Shown piece after piece: positions 17,470 to 26,453 of a DNA stretch of 64,000 bases. Position 1 is the stretch's first letter; the number at the start of each line of letters is the position of its first letter. The notes under the pieces were generated by a model. That model saw nothing but the letters and a program-made list of their open reading frames with translations. It made no database searches and was not told where the DNA came from. Source of the DNA: Clostridium sp. K13 (GTDB lineage: Bacteria; Bacillota; Clostridia; Clostridiales; Clostridiaceae); NCBI RefSeq assembly GCF_019734195.1, contig NZ_JAASHM010000001.1, positions 1 to 64,000 of the forward strand. The letters run 5' to 3'. Made by a program: the position numbers and the translations under genes.

Positions 17470-19084
17470 GTATAGATATAAGATTGATAATAAAAAATCA
17501 CTAATTGTATGTATTGGATTTTTTAGCATTTTTATTGCTTTAACTATAAGATTATATATATTAATGATGTATCCAACAACTTCTGTTCAAGGGGAACTTG
17601 AAAATCATCAAGTTGAATATACTAGCGATAGTAATTATAAGTTGTTTGATGCAAACGGAAAGAGCCTTATAAATTATAAAAGTAAGTATGTTATGGTATT
17701 AGACACTAAGCCCTTTAAATTAAATAATTACGAAGAAACATTAGAAGACTTATTAGCTTTAAACTTTATAATGAAATCAGAAGATGAAGATTTTAATTTT
17801 ACTGATATTATGAATCAAAGTGGAAAGCTATATTATACCATTACAGAAGAAACCTATGAAAAGTTAAATAAGTTAAATGATATAAAGGGAATTTACACTT
17901 ATGTATATGATGAGTTAGATTTAAAAGAACGATGGAATGTAGAGAATATGATTGCATCTATAGATAAGAATAATGTAGAAGAAGGCTCATTTGAAAGTAG
18001 TATTTTAGATATAATTTCAGAAAATAAAAGACCTACAATAGGATTCCATTTAGATGAAAAATCTATATATAGAAGTAATGAAACTAATTATGGGGAAAAT
18101 AATAAAAACATAAGATTAACTATTGATGAAGATTGGTCAGATAAAATAAGAAATGTTCTAAATAGTGATGATTATAGTAATTTAGATAATGTAGGTGTGG
18201 TTCTTTTAGAAGCAAACACAGGAAAGATAAAGTCTATGGTACAAAAGGATGAATCAGAAGCAAATATTAATTTAGGTATAGGACAATTAGGGCTTGAGCC
18301 AGGTTCTATATTTAAAGTTATAACAGAAGCAATAGCATTAAATGAAGGTTTAGTTAATGTTAGCGATTCTTTTAGTTGTAACGGTAATATTTGTAGTAAT
18401 AGTGGAAAATCTTATAGTCATGGAACTTTAACTTTAGGTGATGCTTTAGAGGTGTCTTGTAATGATATATTTGCTAAAGTAGGGCAGTTAATAGGATATA
18501 AAAATATGTTAAAATATACTACTAACTTAGGTTTGTATAATAAAGTCTTAGGGTTAGCAGGAGAAAATAGAGAAGAAGCTATAGGGGTAATGGCTAAACA
18601 AAGCGATGGAATTAGTAATTTTGCAATAGGACAATGTATTACAGTAACCCCACTTCAAATTGCAGGAGCTATAAACGCAGTAGTAAATGATGGAGTATAT
18701 ATTAAGCCATCACTTATAGAAGCAATTGTGGATGAAGATAATAATGTTATAGAAAGTGCTCAAAATGAAGAAAATAGAATATTTAGTTCAACTACATCAA
18801 AATTAGTGAAAAATAATATGTACGATGTTATATGGCAAGGAACAGGATCAGCAGCTAAAATAGAAGGAATAACTCAAGGAGGAAAGACAGGTACAGCAAC
18901 AGGTGAGGGTGGAGCTACAACTCACGGCTGGTTTGCAGGCTATTTCGAATTAAATGGTAAAATATATACACTAGTTATTTCAGTGCCTAATATAAAGGGC
19001 GTAGACCAAAATGGTAACGAATTAGGTGGAGGAAATACAGCTGCCCCTATTTATAGAGAAATTATTAAATCATTAATGCAATAA
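17468..19084 (+). CDS. Penicillin-binding protein, class B-like transpeptidase
   Basis: 538 residues, membrane-anchored D,D-transpeptidase of cell-wall synthesis. One N-terminal membrane segment (about 10-31, SLIVCIGFFSIFIALTIRLY), an extracytoplasmic linker (about 35-225) and a transpeptidase domain. The three penicillin-binding motifs are SIFK (S280-K283), SCN (S330-N332) and KTG (K473-G475). The linker is shorter and less conserved than in typical PBP2/PBP3. The position after udk is comparable to yrrR (pbpI) of Bacillus, a class B PBP. TTG start; its SD and start codon are embedded in the terminator-like hairpin of udk, so translation may be restricted by RNA structure. Confidence 0.9.
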   Translation: MYRYKIDNKKSLIVCIGFFSIFIALTIRLYILMMYPTTSVQGELENHQVEYTSDSNYKLFDANGKSLINYKSKYVMVLDTKPFKLNNYEETLEDLLALNFIMKSEDEDFNFTDIMNQSGKLYYTITEETYEKLNKLNDIKGIYTYVYDELDLKERWNVENMIASIDKNNVEEGSFESSILDIISENKRPTIGFHLDEKSIYRSNETNYGENNKNIRLTIDEDWSDKIRNVLNSDDYSNLDNVGVVLLEANTGKIKSMVQKDESEANINLGIGQLGLEPGSIFKVITEAIALNEGLVNVSDSFSCNGNICSNSGKSYSHGTLTLGDALEVSCNDIFAKVGQLIGYKNMLKYTTNLGLYNKVLGLAGENREEAIGVMAKQSDGISNFAIGQCITVTPLQIAGAINAVVNDGVYIKPSLIEAIVDEDNNVIESAQNEENRIFSSTTSKLVKNNMYDVIWQGTGSAAKIEGITQGGKTGTATGEGGATTHGWFAGYFELNGKIYTLVISVPNIKGVDQNGNELGGGNTAAPIYREIIKSLMQ

Positions 19085-19103
19085 AGAGTATTTAAACAAT
19101 TTA

Positions 19104-19234
19104 TTAATGTATAATGGAAATGGGTAATTAATGATGAAATTCCCTAGGGAGTTTCTAAAAATATGTATTTTAAAGAAACTGCCATAGAAGTTTCAACCTT
19201 AATTGTCCATTATCCATTGCCAATTATCCATTAA
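19104..19234. repeat. 131-bp imperfect palindrome (MITE-like)
   Basis: The ends TTAATGTATAATGG (from 19104) and CCAATTATCCATTAA (to 19234) are imperfect inverted repeats, and similarity of the two halves continues inward for about 50 bases with small gaps (AGTTTCT near 19150 against AGAAACT near 19176). No ORF. It sits between the penicillin-binding protein gene terminus and sigK. The structure fits a miniature inverted-repeat element or a very large hairpin. Confidence 0.55.
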
Positions 19235-19289
19235 GTTAGTTCGCAATTTATATAAAATGCTTGTCAAGAAAATTAATTTAAATTCTTTA

Positions 19290-19318
19290 CGCAATATTTT
19301 TAAAAACCATCATATTAT
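19290..19318 (+). promoter_or_regulatory. Possible SigE-type promoter of sigK
   Basis: GCAATATTTT (19291-19300) and CATATTAT (19311-19318) resemble the -35 and -10 elements of SigE-dependent promoters. sigK is transcribed by SigE in Bacillus. Weak matches, read by eye. Confidence 0.3.
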
Positions 19319-19346
19319 ATAATAAGCACTACTAGGAGGAAGCTTA

Positions 19347-20042
19347 GTGATAGTTATTGGTAATATTTTAGAATTATTGTGTACTAATGTATTTCTAGCT
19401 GGATATATTTCAGGTAGTAATACATTTCCACAGCCTTTAGATGAAAAAGAAGAGCAGAAGTATTTAGAACTGTTAAAAGCTGGTGACAAAAATGCTAAAG
19501 GTGTTTTAATAGAAAGAAACCTTAGATTGGTTGCACATATTGTGAAAAAATATCAAATACCTAACAAGGATATAGATGAGCTTATATCAATTGGTACGGT
19601 GGGATTAATTAAGGCTATTGATTCGTTTGATGCATCAAAAGGTACAAGATTAGCTACATATGCATCTAGATGCATTGAAAATGAAATTTTAATGTTATTT
19701 AGAAGTAGTAAAAAGCAAAAGGGAGAAACTTTTCTTCATGATCCAATTGGAGTCGATAAAGAAGGCAATGAAATAAGTTTAATCGATGTATTAAGTAGCG
19801 ATAAAGACTCTGTTATTGATAAGGTTGAAACAAACATACAAATTAAAGCTTTATACTCTAAAATAAATACTTCTTTAAATGAGAGAGAAGGAGAAATTAT
19901 TAAAATGAGATATGGGCTAATAGATGGAAAGTGTAAGACTCAAAGAGAAATTGCAAGTTTACTTGGAATATCAAGATCCTATGTTTCTCGAATAGAAAAA
20001 AAAGCACTAAAAAAACTTAAGAAAGAATTAACATTTAAATAA
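19347..20042 (+). CDS. sigK: Sporulation sigma factor SigK (pro-form, uninterrupted)
   Basis: 231 residues. Hydrophobic pro-sequence of about 20 residues ([20 protein letters not shown]), then the [17 protein letters not shown] segment typical of SigK, region 2 ([48 protein letters not shown]) and region 4.2 helix-turn-helix ([31 protein letters not shown]). SigK drives late mother-cell transcription in B. subtilis. The gene is intact, with no skin-type interruption. GTG start with AGGAGGAAGC upstream. It lies only 2.9 kb upstream of the spoIIGA-sigE-sigG cluster, unlike Bacillus. Confidence 0.93.
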   Translation: MIVIGNILELLCTNVFLAGYISGSNTFPQPLDEKEEQKYLELLKAGDKNAKGVLIERNLRLVAHIVKKYQIPNKDIDELISIGTVGLIKAIDSFDASKGTRLATYASRCIENEILMLFRSSKKQKGETFLHDPIGVDKEGNEISLIDVLSSDKDSVIDKVETNIQIKALYSKINTSLNEREGEIIKMRYGLIDGKCKTQREIASLLGISRSYVSRIEKKALKKLKKELTFK

Positions 20043-20071
20043 CCAATAATTAATAAAAATTTTAAAAAAAG

Positions 20072-20100
20072 TTGAAAAAATTTATCGATTTTACTAAAAT
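20072..20100 (+). promoter_or_regulatory. Possible promoter of pilT
   Basis: TTGAAA (20072-20077), 17-bp spacer, TAAAAT (20095-20100), about 50 bases upstream of the pilT ATG. Confidence 0.5.
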
Positions 20101-20147
20101 AATATTATATATATACTTAGAGATGAGTTATAAAAGGGAGAGTAAAA

Positions 20148-21203
20148 ATGTATTTATTAAAAGAACTATTAAGTAAAACCATAGAAATGAACGCCTCGGA
20201 TTTGCATTTAACAGTGGGATTACCACCAACTATAAGAAGTAATGGAAAACTTATTCAGCTAGGAGTTGATAAGTTATTACCACAAGATATGGAGGAATTT
20301 TCTAAGGAAATATTAGGAGCAAAATATGATGAATATTTAGCTATTGGCGAGTTTGATACATCTTACTCTGTTCAAGGAATAGGAAGATTTAGAGTTAATA
20401 TTTTTAAGCAAAGAAACAGTGATGCTATTGCAATAAGAGTTATTGCACTTAAAATACCTACTTTAGATGAGTTAAAACATCCATCAGTACTTAAAGATAT
20501 AGTTGAAAAAAAGAGAGGACTTGTATTAGTAACTGGACCAACAGGAAGTGGGAAAAGTACCACTTTAGCTGCAATGATAAATGAAATTAACAATACTAGA
20601 CAAGCTCATATAATAACATTAGAAGATCCTATTGAATATTTACACAGGCATAATATGTGTATAATAAATCAAAGAGAAATTGGAAAAGATAGTAGAAGCT
20701 ATCAGAGTGCGTTAAAAGCGATTTTAAGAGAAGATCCAGATGTTATTTTAGTTGGGGAAATGAGAGATTTAGAAACTATTTCTATAGCACTTACAGCTGC
20801 AGAAACTGGACATTTAGTTTTTTCAACATTACACACTATTGGTGCAGCAAAGACTATTGATAGAATAATAGATGTATTTCCACCACATCAGCAACAACAA
20901 ATTAAGATTCAATTAGCATCAGTATTACAAGCTGTGGTATCTCAACAACTATTACCTAATATAAGTGGAGATGGAAGAGTAGCAGCTCTTGAAGTTATGG
21001 TTACAACTCCTGGAATTCAAAATCTTATAAGAGAAGGAAAAACACATCAAATTGAATCTGCAGTTCAGACAGGTAATAGATATGGAATGAAAACTATGGA
21101 TATGGCAATTTCTGAGTTGTATAAAAAAGGTGTCATTTCAATGGAAACAGCAATGACATATGCAGTAGATAGAGAAACTTTAAAAAGAATGATGATTTTA
21201 TAA
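20148..21203 (+). CDS. pilT: Type IV pilus twitching motility ATPase PilT
   Basis: 351 residues, hexameric retraction ATPase of type IV pili, cytoplasmic. N-terminal PAS-like domain (ASDLHLTVGLPPTIRSNGKL), Walker A GPTGSGKSTT (about residues 128-137), Asp box with EDPIEYLH, Walker B REDPDVILVGEMRD, His box GHLVFSTLHT, and a C-terminal helical domain. Full length. No other pilus genes are in the window, so it is separated from its machinery; such isolated pilT next to sigK/ftsZ fits a clostridial layout. ATG start with GGGAG 10 bases upstream. A terminator follows. Confidence 0.93.
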   Translation: MYLLKELLSKTIEMNASDLHLTVGLPPTIRSNGKLIQLGVDKLLPQDMEEFSKEILGAKYDEYLAIGEFDTSYSVQGIGRFRVNIFKQRNSDAIAIRVIALKIPTLDELKHPSVLKDIVEKKRGLVLVTGPTGSGKSTTLAAMINEINNTRQAHIITLEDPIEYLHRHNMCIINQREIGKDSRSYQSALKAILREDPDVILVGEMRDLETISIALTAAETGHLVFSTLHTIGAAKTIDRIIDVFPPHQQQQIKIQLASVLQAVVSQQLLPNISGDGRVAALEVMVTTPGIQNLIREGKTHQIESAVQTGNRYGMKTMDMAISELYKKGVISMETAMTYAVDRETLKRMMIL

Positions 21204-21212
21204 GAAAAAAAT

Positions 21213-21239
21213 GAGCGTAAACTTTTTTACGCTCTTTTA
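21213..21239 (+). terminator. Rho-independent terminator after pilT
   Basis: GAGCGTAAA (21213-21221) pairs with TTTACGCTC (21226-21234), then TTTT. Confidence 0.85.
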
Positions 21240-21292
21240 TATTATAAAATTTTAAAAATATGTTAAAAAATAGAGGGATTTTTAAAAATACG

Positions 21293-21321
21293 TTGAATTA
21301 TATTTATGATAGGATTAAAAT
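21293..21321 (+). promoter_or_regulatory. Candidate upstream promoter of ftsZ
   Basis: TTGAAT (21293-21298), 17-bp spacer, TAAAAT (21316-21321). It lies about 290 bases before the ftsZ start, implying a long leader if used. Confidence 0.45.
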
Positions 21322-21467
21322 ATAATATTGTCTTGATAAAATTATTATATTTTATTAAAGTAAGATTAAATTTGAACTAACTAGGACAAATTGGAAAATT
21401 TAGATACTTATTTTTTACAAAAGTAAAGGAAACATTACAAAATTCTTCAACAATTAGCAATTTACTA

Positions 21468-21496
21468 TTGTTAACATATATTTAATGATGTAAAAT
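21468..21496 (+). promoter_or_regulatory. Candidate proximal promoter of ftsZ
   Basis: TTGTTA (21468-21473), 17-bp spacer, TAAAAT (21491-21496), about 115 bases before the start. The rest of this 406-base gap is A+T-rich and shows no other recognisable element. Confidence 0.4.
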
Positions 21497-21609
21497 TAAA
21501 TTACGAAATAATTTTTAATTTTATAGTAGAGTTATAAGTTGAATTAGTGAAGTTAATTTTATGAAAGTATTTAAATTACTAATAGAGAGAGTTTTAAGGA
21601 GGAGTTATT

Positions 21610-22725
21610 TTGTTAGATTTTGAATTAGATATGCAAGAATTAACTAATATAAAAGTAATAGGCTGTGGTGGCGGCGGTGGTAATGCCGTTAATAGAATGA
21701 TAATTGAAGGATTAAAGAATGTTGAGTTTATAGTTGTAAATACAGATAAACAAGCATTATTACTTTCACAAGCAAACACTAAGATTCAAATAGGTGAAAA
21801 GCTTACTAAAGGTCTTGGTGCTGGAGCTAACCCTGAGATTGGGAAAAAAGCTGCAGAAGAAAGTAGAGAAGAAATAGCAGAAGCAATAAAAGGTGCTAAT
21901 ATGGTATTTATTACTGCTGGTATGGGTGGTGGAACAGGTACAGGTGCTGCTCCAGTAGTTGCTGAAATTGCTAAATCTATGAATATCCTAACAGTAGGTG
22001 TAGTTACTAAACCTTTCCCATTTGAAGGAAAGAGAAGAATGAGACATGCTGAAATGGGATTAGAAAACTTAAAGCAACATGTTGATACATTAGTTATAAT
22101 TCCAAATGAAAAACTTTTAGCTATGGCAGATAAGAAAACTACATTATTAGATTCTTTCAAATTAGCTGATGGAGTTTTAAGACAAGGTGTACAAGCGATA
22201 TCAGACCTTATCACAATTCCTGGAGTAGTTAATGCTGACTTTGCGGATATTGAAACAGTAATGAAAGATAAAGGACTAGCTCACATGGGAGTAGGTTACG
22301 GAAAGGGAGATAATAAAGCACAAGATGCAGTTAGACAAGCAATATCATCTCCATTATTAGAAACTTCTATAGATGGTGCAACAGGAGTTATAATTAACTT
22401 TACTGGTGGTGTAGACTTAGGAGCTATTGAAGTTTATGAAGCTGCTGAAATTGTTAGAGAAGCAGCTGACGTAGATGCTAACATTATATTTGGAGCAGTT
22501 ATTGATGAAAGTCTAAATGATGAGATTAGATTAACTGTAATTGCAACAGGATTTGAAGAAGATAATGGTACAATTGTATCAAGTACTAGTGAACCTAGAG
22601 TTGAGCCAAAACCAATAGAAACAGTTAAAAAGGAAGAAGAGCATGTAACACCTCATACTGATCCATTATTAGATTTAGATAGAGAAAGTGTAAATATTCC
22701 AAGTTTCTTAAGATCAAGAAAATAG
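21610..22725 (+). CDS. ftsZ: Cell division GTPase FtsZ
   Basis: 371 residues. Tubulin homologue forming the cytokinetic ring. Nucleotide-binding loop [14 protein letters not shown] near the N-terminus, tubulin signature [11 protein letters not shown] (about residues 107-117), T7 loop region with [11 protein letters not shown], then a variable linker and the conserved C-terminal tail ([15 protein letters not shown]) that binds partners such as FtsA and SepF. TTG start with AAGGAGGAG upstream; an internal ATG at codon 8 is less likely. No ftsA is adjacent; the gene stands alone between pilT and spoIIGA with its own terminator. Confidence 0.97.
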   Translation: MLDFELDMQELTNIKVIGCGGGGGNAVNRMIIEGLKNVEFIVVNTDKQALLLSQANTKIQIGEKLTKGLGAGANPEIGKKAAEESREEIAEAIKGANMVFITAGMGGGTGTGAAPVVAEIAKSMNILTVGVVTKPFPFEGKRRMRHAEMGLENLKQHVDTLVIIPNEKLLAMADKKTTLLDSFKLADGVLRQGVQAISDLITIPGVVNADFADIETVMKDKGLAHMGVGYGKGDNKAQDAVRQAISSPLLETSIDGATGVIINFTGGVDLGAIEVYEAAEIVREAADVDANIIFGAVIDESLNDEIRLTVIATGFEEDNGTIVSSTSEPRVEPKPIETVKKEEEHVTPHTDPLLDLDRESVNIPSFLRSRK

Positions 22726-22744
22726 TTAATATTTAATTGTTAAA

Positions 22745-22784
22745 ATAGATAGAAAATGCAAGTCATTTTCTATCTATTTTTTTG
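22745..22784 (+). terminator. Rho-independent terminator after ftsZ
   Basis: Perfect 14-bp arms ATAGATAGAAAATG and CATTTTCTATCTAT around CAAGT, then a T-run. Confidence 0.9.
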
Positions 22785-22915
22785 TGAAAAAATAGATGTT
22801 ATGTGCATAAAAAGACATAAAGAAAGAAATAAAAAGTTTATTAAAATTTATAAGGGAAAAACAGGGGTAAAATGTAAAAAAACTTGGTTTAAAAATTAGT
22901 TTAAACTCCTTCAAT

Positions 22916-22948
22916 GTGACAAAAAAAAAATTAATATAACGGTATAAT
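22916..22948 (+). promoter_or_regulatory. Possible spoIIG-type promoter with long spacer
   Basis: GTGACA (22916-22921) and TATAAT (22943-22948) are separated by 21 bp. The Bacillus spoIIG promoter likewise has an overlong 22-bp spacer and is activated by Spo0A-P. I do not see a clear TGTCGAA 0A box nearby, so Spo0A control is an inference. Confidence 0.4.
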
Positions 22949-22971
22949 TTATATATTGAGGGGGTGAGTAC

Positions 22972-23775
22972 ATGGAAATTTATATTGATATATATTTATT
23001 GGAGAATATAATAATTAATTTATTTTTATTACTGCTTACTTTTAGATTATTAAGATTTGATTATAAGAAAAGAAATGTATATTTAGCAGCTTTACTAGGA
23101 GCTATATATGGGTTAGTTATTTTTTGTAATGTAAAGATTTTTAGTTCTGTAGGAGTAAAAATATTAGTTCCAGCAATTATGATATATATTTCTATGGAAA
23201 AGAGAAGTTTCAAAGTTATTTTGAAATCAATTGTAGTATTTTTTATGTTAGCTTTTATGCTAAGTGGAATATGTTTTGGAACAGTACAAATGCAAAATAC
23301 ATATTTAATTGGACAAGAGTTTATTATTAAAAATAATTCAGCTAAATTTATAGTTTTATCTGTAGCAGTTATTTTTATAGTTGTAACTCGAGTTGCAGAT
23401 TTACTTAAAGATAGAGCTCTGGTAAAAAACTTTTTATATGATATATATATTACAGAAGGAGCAAGAACAGTACTAGTAAAAGGTTTTTTAGACACAGGAA
23501 ATGAATTGAGGGAGCCTGTAACTAATTTACCTTGTATAATAGTTGAGAATACTTACTTTAATCAATTTAAAATAGCTGATGATAAAAAGTTTATTATAAA
23601 ATATGACACTATAAACGAAATAGGTGAGATAAAAGGATTTAAAGGTCAGAATGTAATAATTAGAAATGAAGAAGAAAATACTTGGACAAAGGTAGAAGCT
23701 GTAATATGTGGATGTGAAAGAAAATTAAGTAAGGAAGATGAATTTCAAGCCTTATTATCAAGAGGTATAGTTTAG
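22972..23775 (+). CDS. spoIIGA: Sigma-E processing peptidase SpoIIGA
   Basis: 267 residues: an N-terminal half with five hydrophobic segments (residues about 5-155) and a C-terminal aspartic-protease-like domain with the catalytic motif KGFLDTGNELREP (about 175-187). It cleaves the pro-sequence of SigE in the mother cell membrane after a signal from SpoIIR. Shorter than the Bacillus protein (about 310 residues). ATG start with GAGGGGG upstream. The gene is 14 bases from sigE, so substrate and protease are co-expressed. Confidence 0.92.
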   Translation: MEIYIDIYLLENIIINLFLLLLTFRLLRFDYKKRNVYLAALLGAIYGLVIFCNVKIFSSVGVKILVPAIMIYISMEKRSFKVILKSIVVFFMLAFMLSGICFGTVQMQNTYLIGQEFIIKNNSAKFIVLSVAVIFIVVTRVADLLKDRALVKNFLYDIYITEGARTVLVKGFLDTGNELREPVTNLPCIIVENTYFNQFKIADDKKFIIKYDTINEIGEIKGFKGQNVIIRNEEENTWTKVEAVICGCERKLSKEDEFQALLSRGIV

Positions 23776-23789
23776 GAGGTTAATGAGAA

Positions 23790-24497
23790 ATGGAGAAGTT
23801 AATTTTATTTATTAATAAATTTTTATCAAGGTTTAATATTTTTAGAAAAAGAGTAGATTATATTGGGGGAAATGATGCATTACCTCCACCATTGAAAAAG
23901 GATGAAGAAGAAAAATTAGTTGATAAATTAAGAGCTGGTGGAGAAGAAGTTAGAAATACACTTATAGAAAGAAATTTAAGACTTGTTGTATATATAGCTA
24001 GAAAATTTGAAAATACAGGTGTTGGATTTGAGGATTTAATTTCTGTTGGAACTATAGGATTAATTAAAGCTGTAAACACATTTAATCCTGAAAAGAAAAT
24101 TAAATTAGCTACTTATGCATCAAGGTGTATTGAAAACGAAATACTTATGTATTTAAGAAGAAATAGCAAGGTAAAAGCAGAAGTATCTTTTTATGAACCA
24201 TTAAATATAGATTGGGATGGAAATGAGTTGCTATTATCAGATATTCTGGGTACAGAAAACGATACTGTATATAATTTAATTGAAGATGAGGTTGACAAGC
24301 AATTATTATTTTTAGCTTTAAGAAATTTAAATGAAAGAGAGAAGGAAATAGTTAGGTTAAGATTTGGGCTTTCAGGGCATAGTGAAAAGACTCAGAAGGA
24401 AGTGGCTGACATCCTTGGCATCTCTCAATCTTATATTTCTAGATTAGAAAAGAAAATAATAAGTAGATTAAAAAAAGAAATAAATAAAATGATTTAG
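23790..24497 (+). CDS. sigE: Sporulation sigma factor SigE (pro-form)
   Basis: 235 residues. N-terminal pro-peptide of roughly 30 residues ([18 protein letters not shown]), then [16 protein letters not shown], region 2 ([35 protein letters not shown]) and region 4.2 ([30 protein letters not shown]). It directs early mother-cell transcription during sporulation. ATG start with AGGAGGT 10 bases upstream. It follows spoIIGA and precedes sigG, the order conserved in Bacilli and Clostridia. Confidence 0.96.
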   Translation: MEKLILFINKFLSRFNIFRKRVDYIGGNDALPPPLKKDEEEKLVDKLRAGGEEVRNTLIERNLRLVVYIARKFENTGVGFEDLISVGTIGLIKAVNTFNPEKKIKLATYASRCIENEILMYLRRNSKVKAEVSFYEPLNIDWDGNELLLSDILGTENDTVYNLIEDEVDKQLLFLALRNLNEREKEIVRLRFGLSGHSEKTQKEVADILGISQSYISRLEKKIISRLKKEINKMI

Positions 24498-24578
24498 GTT
24501 GTCTTTAGTATAAAAGAATACTCTAACGGAAATAATTTTAAATGCAGTATGTTATTACTTCTGAAGGAGTGATTAACT

Positions 24579-25352
24579 TTGATCATTAACAAAGTTGAGA
24601 TTTGTGGAGTAAATACTTCAAAATTACCAGTACTAAAGGAAAAAGAAAAAAGAGAACTTTTATTAAAGATGAGAAGTGGAGATACACAAGCGAGGGAAAC
24701 CTTTATTAAAGGAAATTTAAGGTTAGTTTTAAGTGTTATTCAAAGATTTAATAATAGAGGTGAAAATGTAGATGACTTATTTCAAGTAGGTTGTATTGGA
24801 TTAATGAAATCCATAGATAATTTTGATTTAGGTCAAAATGTTAAGTTTTCTACATATGCTGTACCTATGATAATAGGAGAGATAAGAAGGTATTTAAGAG
24901 ATAACAACTCTATTAGAGTAAGTAGATCATTAAGAGATGTTGCATATAAGGCATTACTCGTTCGTGATAAACTTATTAAAGACAATAATAAAGAGCCTAC
25001 AGTTTCTCAAATTGCTAAAGAATTAAATATACCAAGAGAAGAAGTTGTTTTTGCTTTAGATGCAATTCAAGATCCGGTTTCATTATTTGAACCAATATAT
25101 CATGATGGTGGTGATGCTATTTATGTAATGGATCAAATTAGTGATTCTAAAAATAGTGATGATAGTTGGTTAGAAAATATATCCATAAAAGAAGCTATGA
25201 AAAAATTAAATGATAGAGAAAAATTAATTTTAACATTAAGATTTTTTAATGGCAGAACACAAATGGAAGTAGCAGATGAAATTGGCATATCTCAAGCACA
25301 GGTTTCTAGATTAGAAAAAACAGCATTAAAGCATATGAGAAAGTATGTATAG
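24579..25352 (+). CDS. sigG: Sporulation sigma factor SigG
   Basis: 257 residues. It starts MIINKVEICGVNTSKLPVL, a SigG signature, followed by region 2 (GNLRLVLSVIQRFNNRGENVDDLFQVGCIG), region 3 (RDVAYKALLVRDKLIKDNNKEP) and region 4.2 (TQMEVADEIGISQAQVSRLEKTALKHMRKYV). It directs late forespore transcription. TTG start with GAAGGAGTGA upstream. A gap of about 80 bases from sigE may contain a forespore promoter. A strong terminator closes the gene. Confidence 0.96.
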   Translation: MIINKVEICGVNTSKLPVLKEKEKRELLLKMRSGDTQARETFIKGNLRLVLSVIQRFNNRGENVDDLFQVGCIGLMKSIDNFDLGQNVKFSTYAVPMIIGEIRRYLRDNNSIRVSRSLRDVAYKALLVRDKLIKDNNKEPTVSQIAKELNIPREEVVFALDAIQDPVSLFEPIYHDGGDAIYVMDQISDSKNSDDSWLENISIKEAMKKLNDREKLILTLRFFNGRTQMEVADEIGISQAQVSRLEKTALKHMRKYV

Positions 25353-25376
25353 GACCCGATGGGTCCTTTTTTTTTG
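25351..25376 (+). terminator. Rho-independent terminator after sigG
   Basis: AGGACCC (25351-25357), loop GAT, GGGTCCT (25361-25367), then eight or more T. It starts inside the sigG stop codon. Confidence 0.92.
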
Positions 25377-25500
25377 CCAAAAACCAATAAGATTTTCAGA
25401 TTAAATTTATTTTAATAAAATAAGGTATAGCATCATATATATAATTATGGTAAATAAGCAAAAGTTAAGATTTAAATATATTTAAGGGGTGGGGATATTT

Positions 25501-25779
25501 ATGGAAGATGATTTAATTTTATATTCAGTAAATGCTATAAGAAGTATGGAAGTTATTGATGTATCAACAGGAAGTAAATTGGGATATGTTAGGGATTATA
25601 AGGTTGATTTATCAAGAAATAAAGTAGTTTCAATATTTTTACCAGCTGCTTCTAAAGGATGGTTTTCTAAAGAAGATGATATAGAAATACCATGGGAAAA
25701 GGTTGTTAAAATTGGAGTAGATGTATTGATTGTAGATGCATCTGGAATACAATTAAACACAGATGAAAATAAAATATAG
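25501..25779 (+). CDS. YlmC/YmxH family PRC-barrel sporulation protein
   Basis: 92 residues with one PRC-barrel domain (NAIRSMEVIDVSTGSKLGYV, IEIPWEKVVKIGVDVLIVD). The YlmC/YmxH family is conserved in endospore formers and often lies next to sigG or in spore gene clusters; its mechanism is not known. The start at 25501 follows AAGGGGTGGGGA; a GTG four codons earlier overlaps the SD and is rejected. It stands between the sigG terminator and nrdR. Confidence 0.85.
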   Translation: MEDDLILYSVNAIRSMEVIDVSTGSKLGYVRDYKVDLSRNKVVSIFLPAASKGWFSKEDDIEIPWEKVVKIGVDVLIVDASGIQLNTDENKI

Positions 25780-25830
25780 AATAAACTTAAAAAAGATTGT
25801 ATAATACAAATATAACTATAGGAGAAAGGC

Positions 25831-26301
25831 GTGGTTTGTTTGAAGTGTCCTTTTTGTTTTTTTGATGAAAGTAAAGTTGTAGATTCAAGATCTACAGATG
25901 ATAATACAACAATTAGAAGAAGAAGAGAGTGTACTAGCTGCGGAAGAAGGTATACTACATATGAAAAGATTGAGGATATTCCGATTTTAGTAGTAAAAAG
26001 AGATTTAACAAGAGAAAATTTTAACAGAGAAAAAATTGTAAATGGTCTTATTATAGCTTGTCAGAAGAGACCTATTTCTAGAAAACAGGTTGAAGAATTA
26101 GCAGAGGATATTGAAAAGAGTATATCTAATAATATGCTTACTGAAATTGAATCTAGTGTAATTGGCGAAATGGTTATGGAGAGATTAAAGGCTATAGATG
26201 AGGTTTCATATGTAAGATTTGCATCTGTATATAGAGAGTTTAAAGATATTAATACTTTTTTAGATGAAATTAAAGGATTAATGACCAATAAAAATAATTA
26301 G
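25831..26301 (+). CDS. nrdR: Transcriptional repressor NrdR
   Basis: 156 residues. N-terminal zinc ribbon with CPFC and CTSC cysteine pairs (residues about 6-37), followed by an ATP-cone domain (about 50-140, LVVKRDLTRENFNREKIVNGL). NrdR senses ATP/dATP and represses ribonucleotide reductase genes by binding NrdR boxes. The GTG start at 25831 has GGAG six bases upstream and gives a protein three residues longer than usual; a TTG at 25840, giving MKCPFC as in most homologues, is an alternative. A terminator follows at once. Confidence 0.95.
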   Translation: MVCLKCPFCFFDESKVVDSRSTDDNTTIRRRRECTSCGRRYTTYEKIEDIPILVVKRDLTRENFNREKIVNGLIIACQKRPISRKQVEELAEDIEKSISNNMLTEIESSVIGEMVMERLKAIDEVSYVRFASVYREFKDINTFLDEIKGLMTNKNN

Positions 26302-26329
26302 GCTACCCAAAATGGTAGTCTTTTTTTTA
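26301..26329 (+). terminator. Rho-independent terminator after nrdR
   Basis: GGCTACC pairs with GGTAGTC, then a run of eight T. Confidence 0.85.
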
Positions 26330-26453
26330 TGTTATAATTATTTTATATTTAAAATAGAGTTAAAGTTAAAATCATGTTAAAAAACATACATAGTAAATGG
26401 TAAAAGTATATATTAAATGGTAAAATACATTTAGGAAATTTTAGAGGTGAATT

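Noticed and set aside
19347..20042. Possible vegetative or SigE-like sigma factor instead of SigK
   Set aside because: The hydrophobic pro-sequence followed by FPQPL and the overall length are specific to SigK; a distinct SigE follows at 23790.
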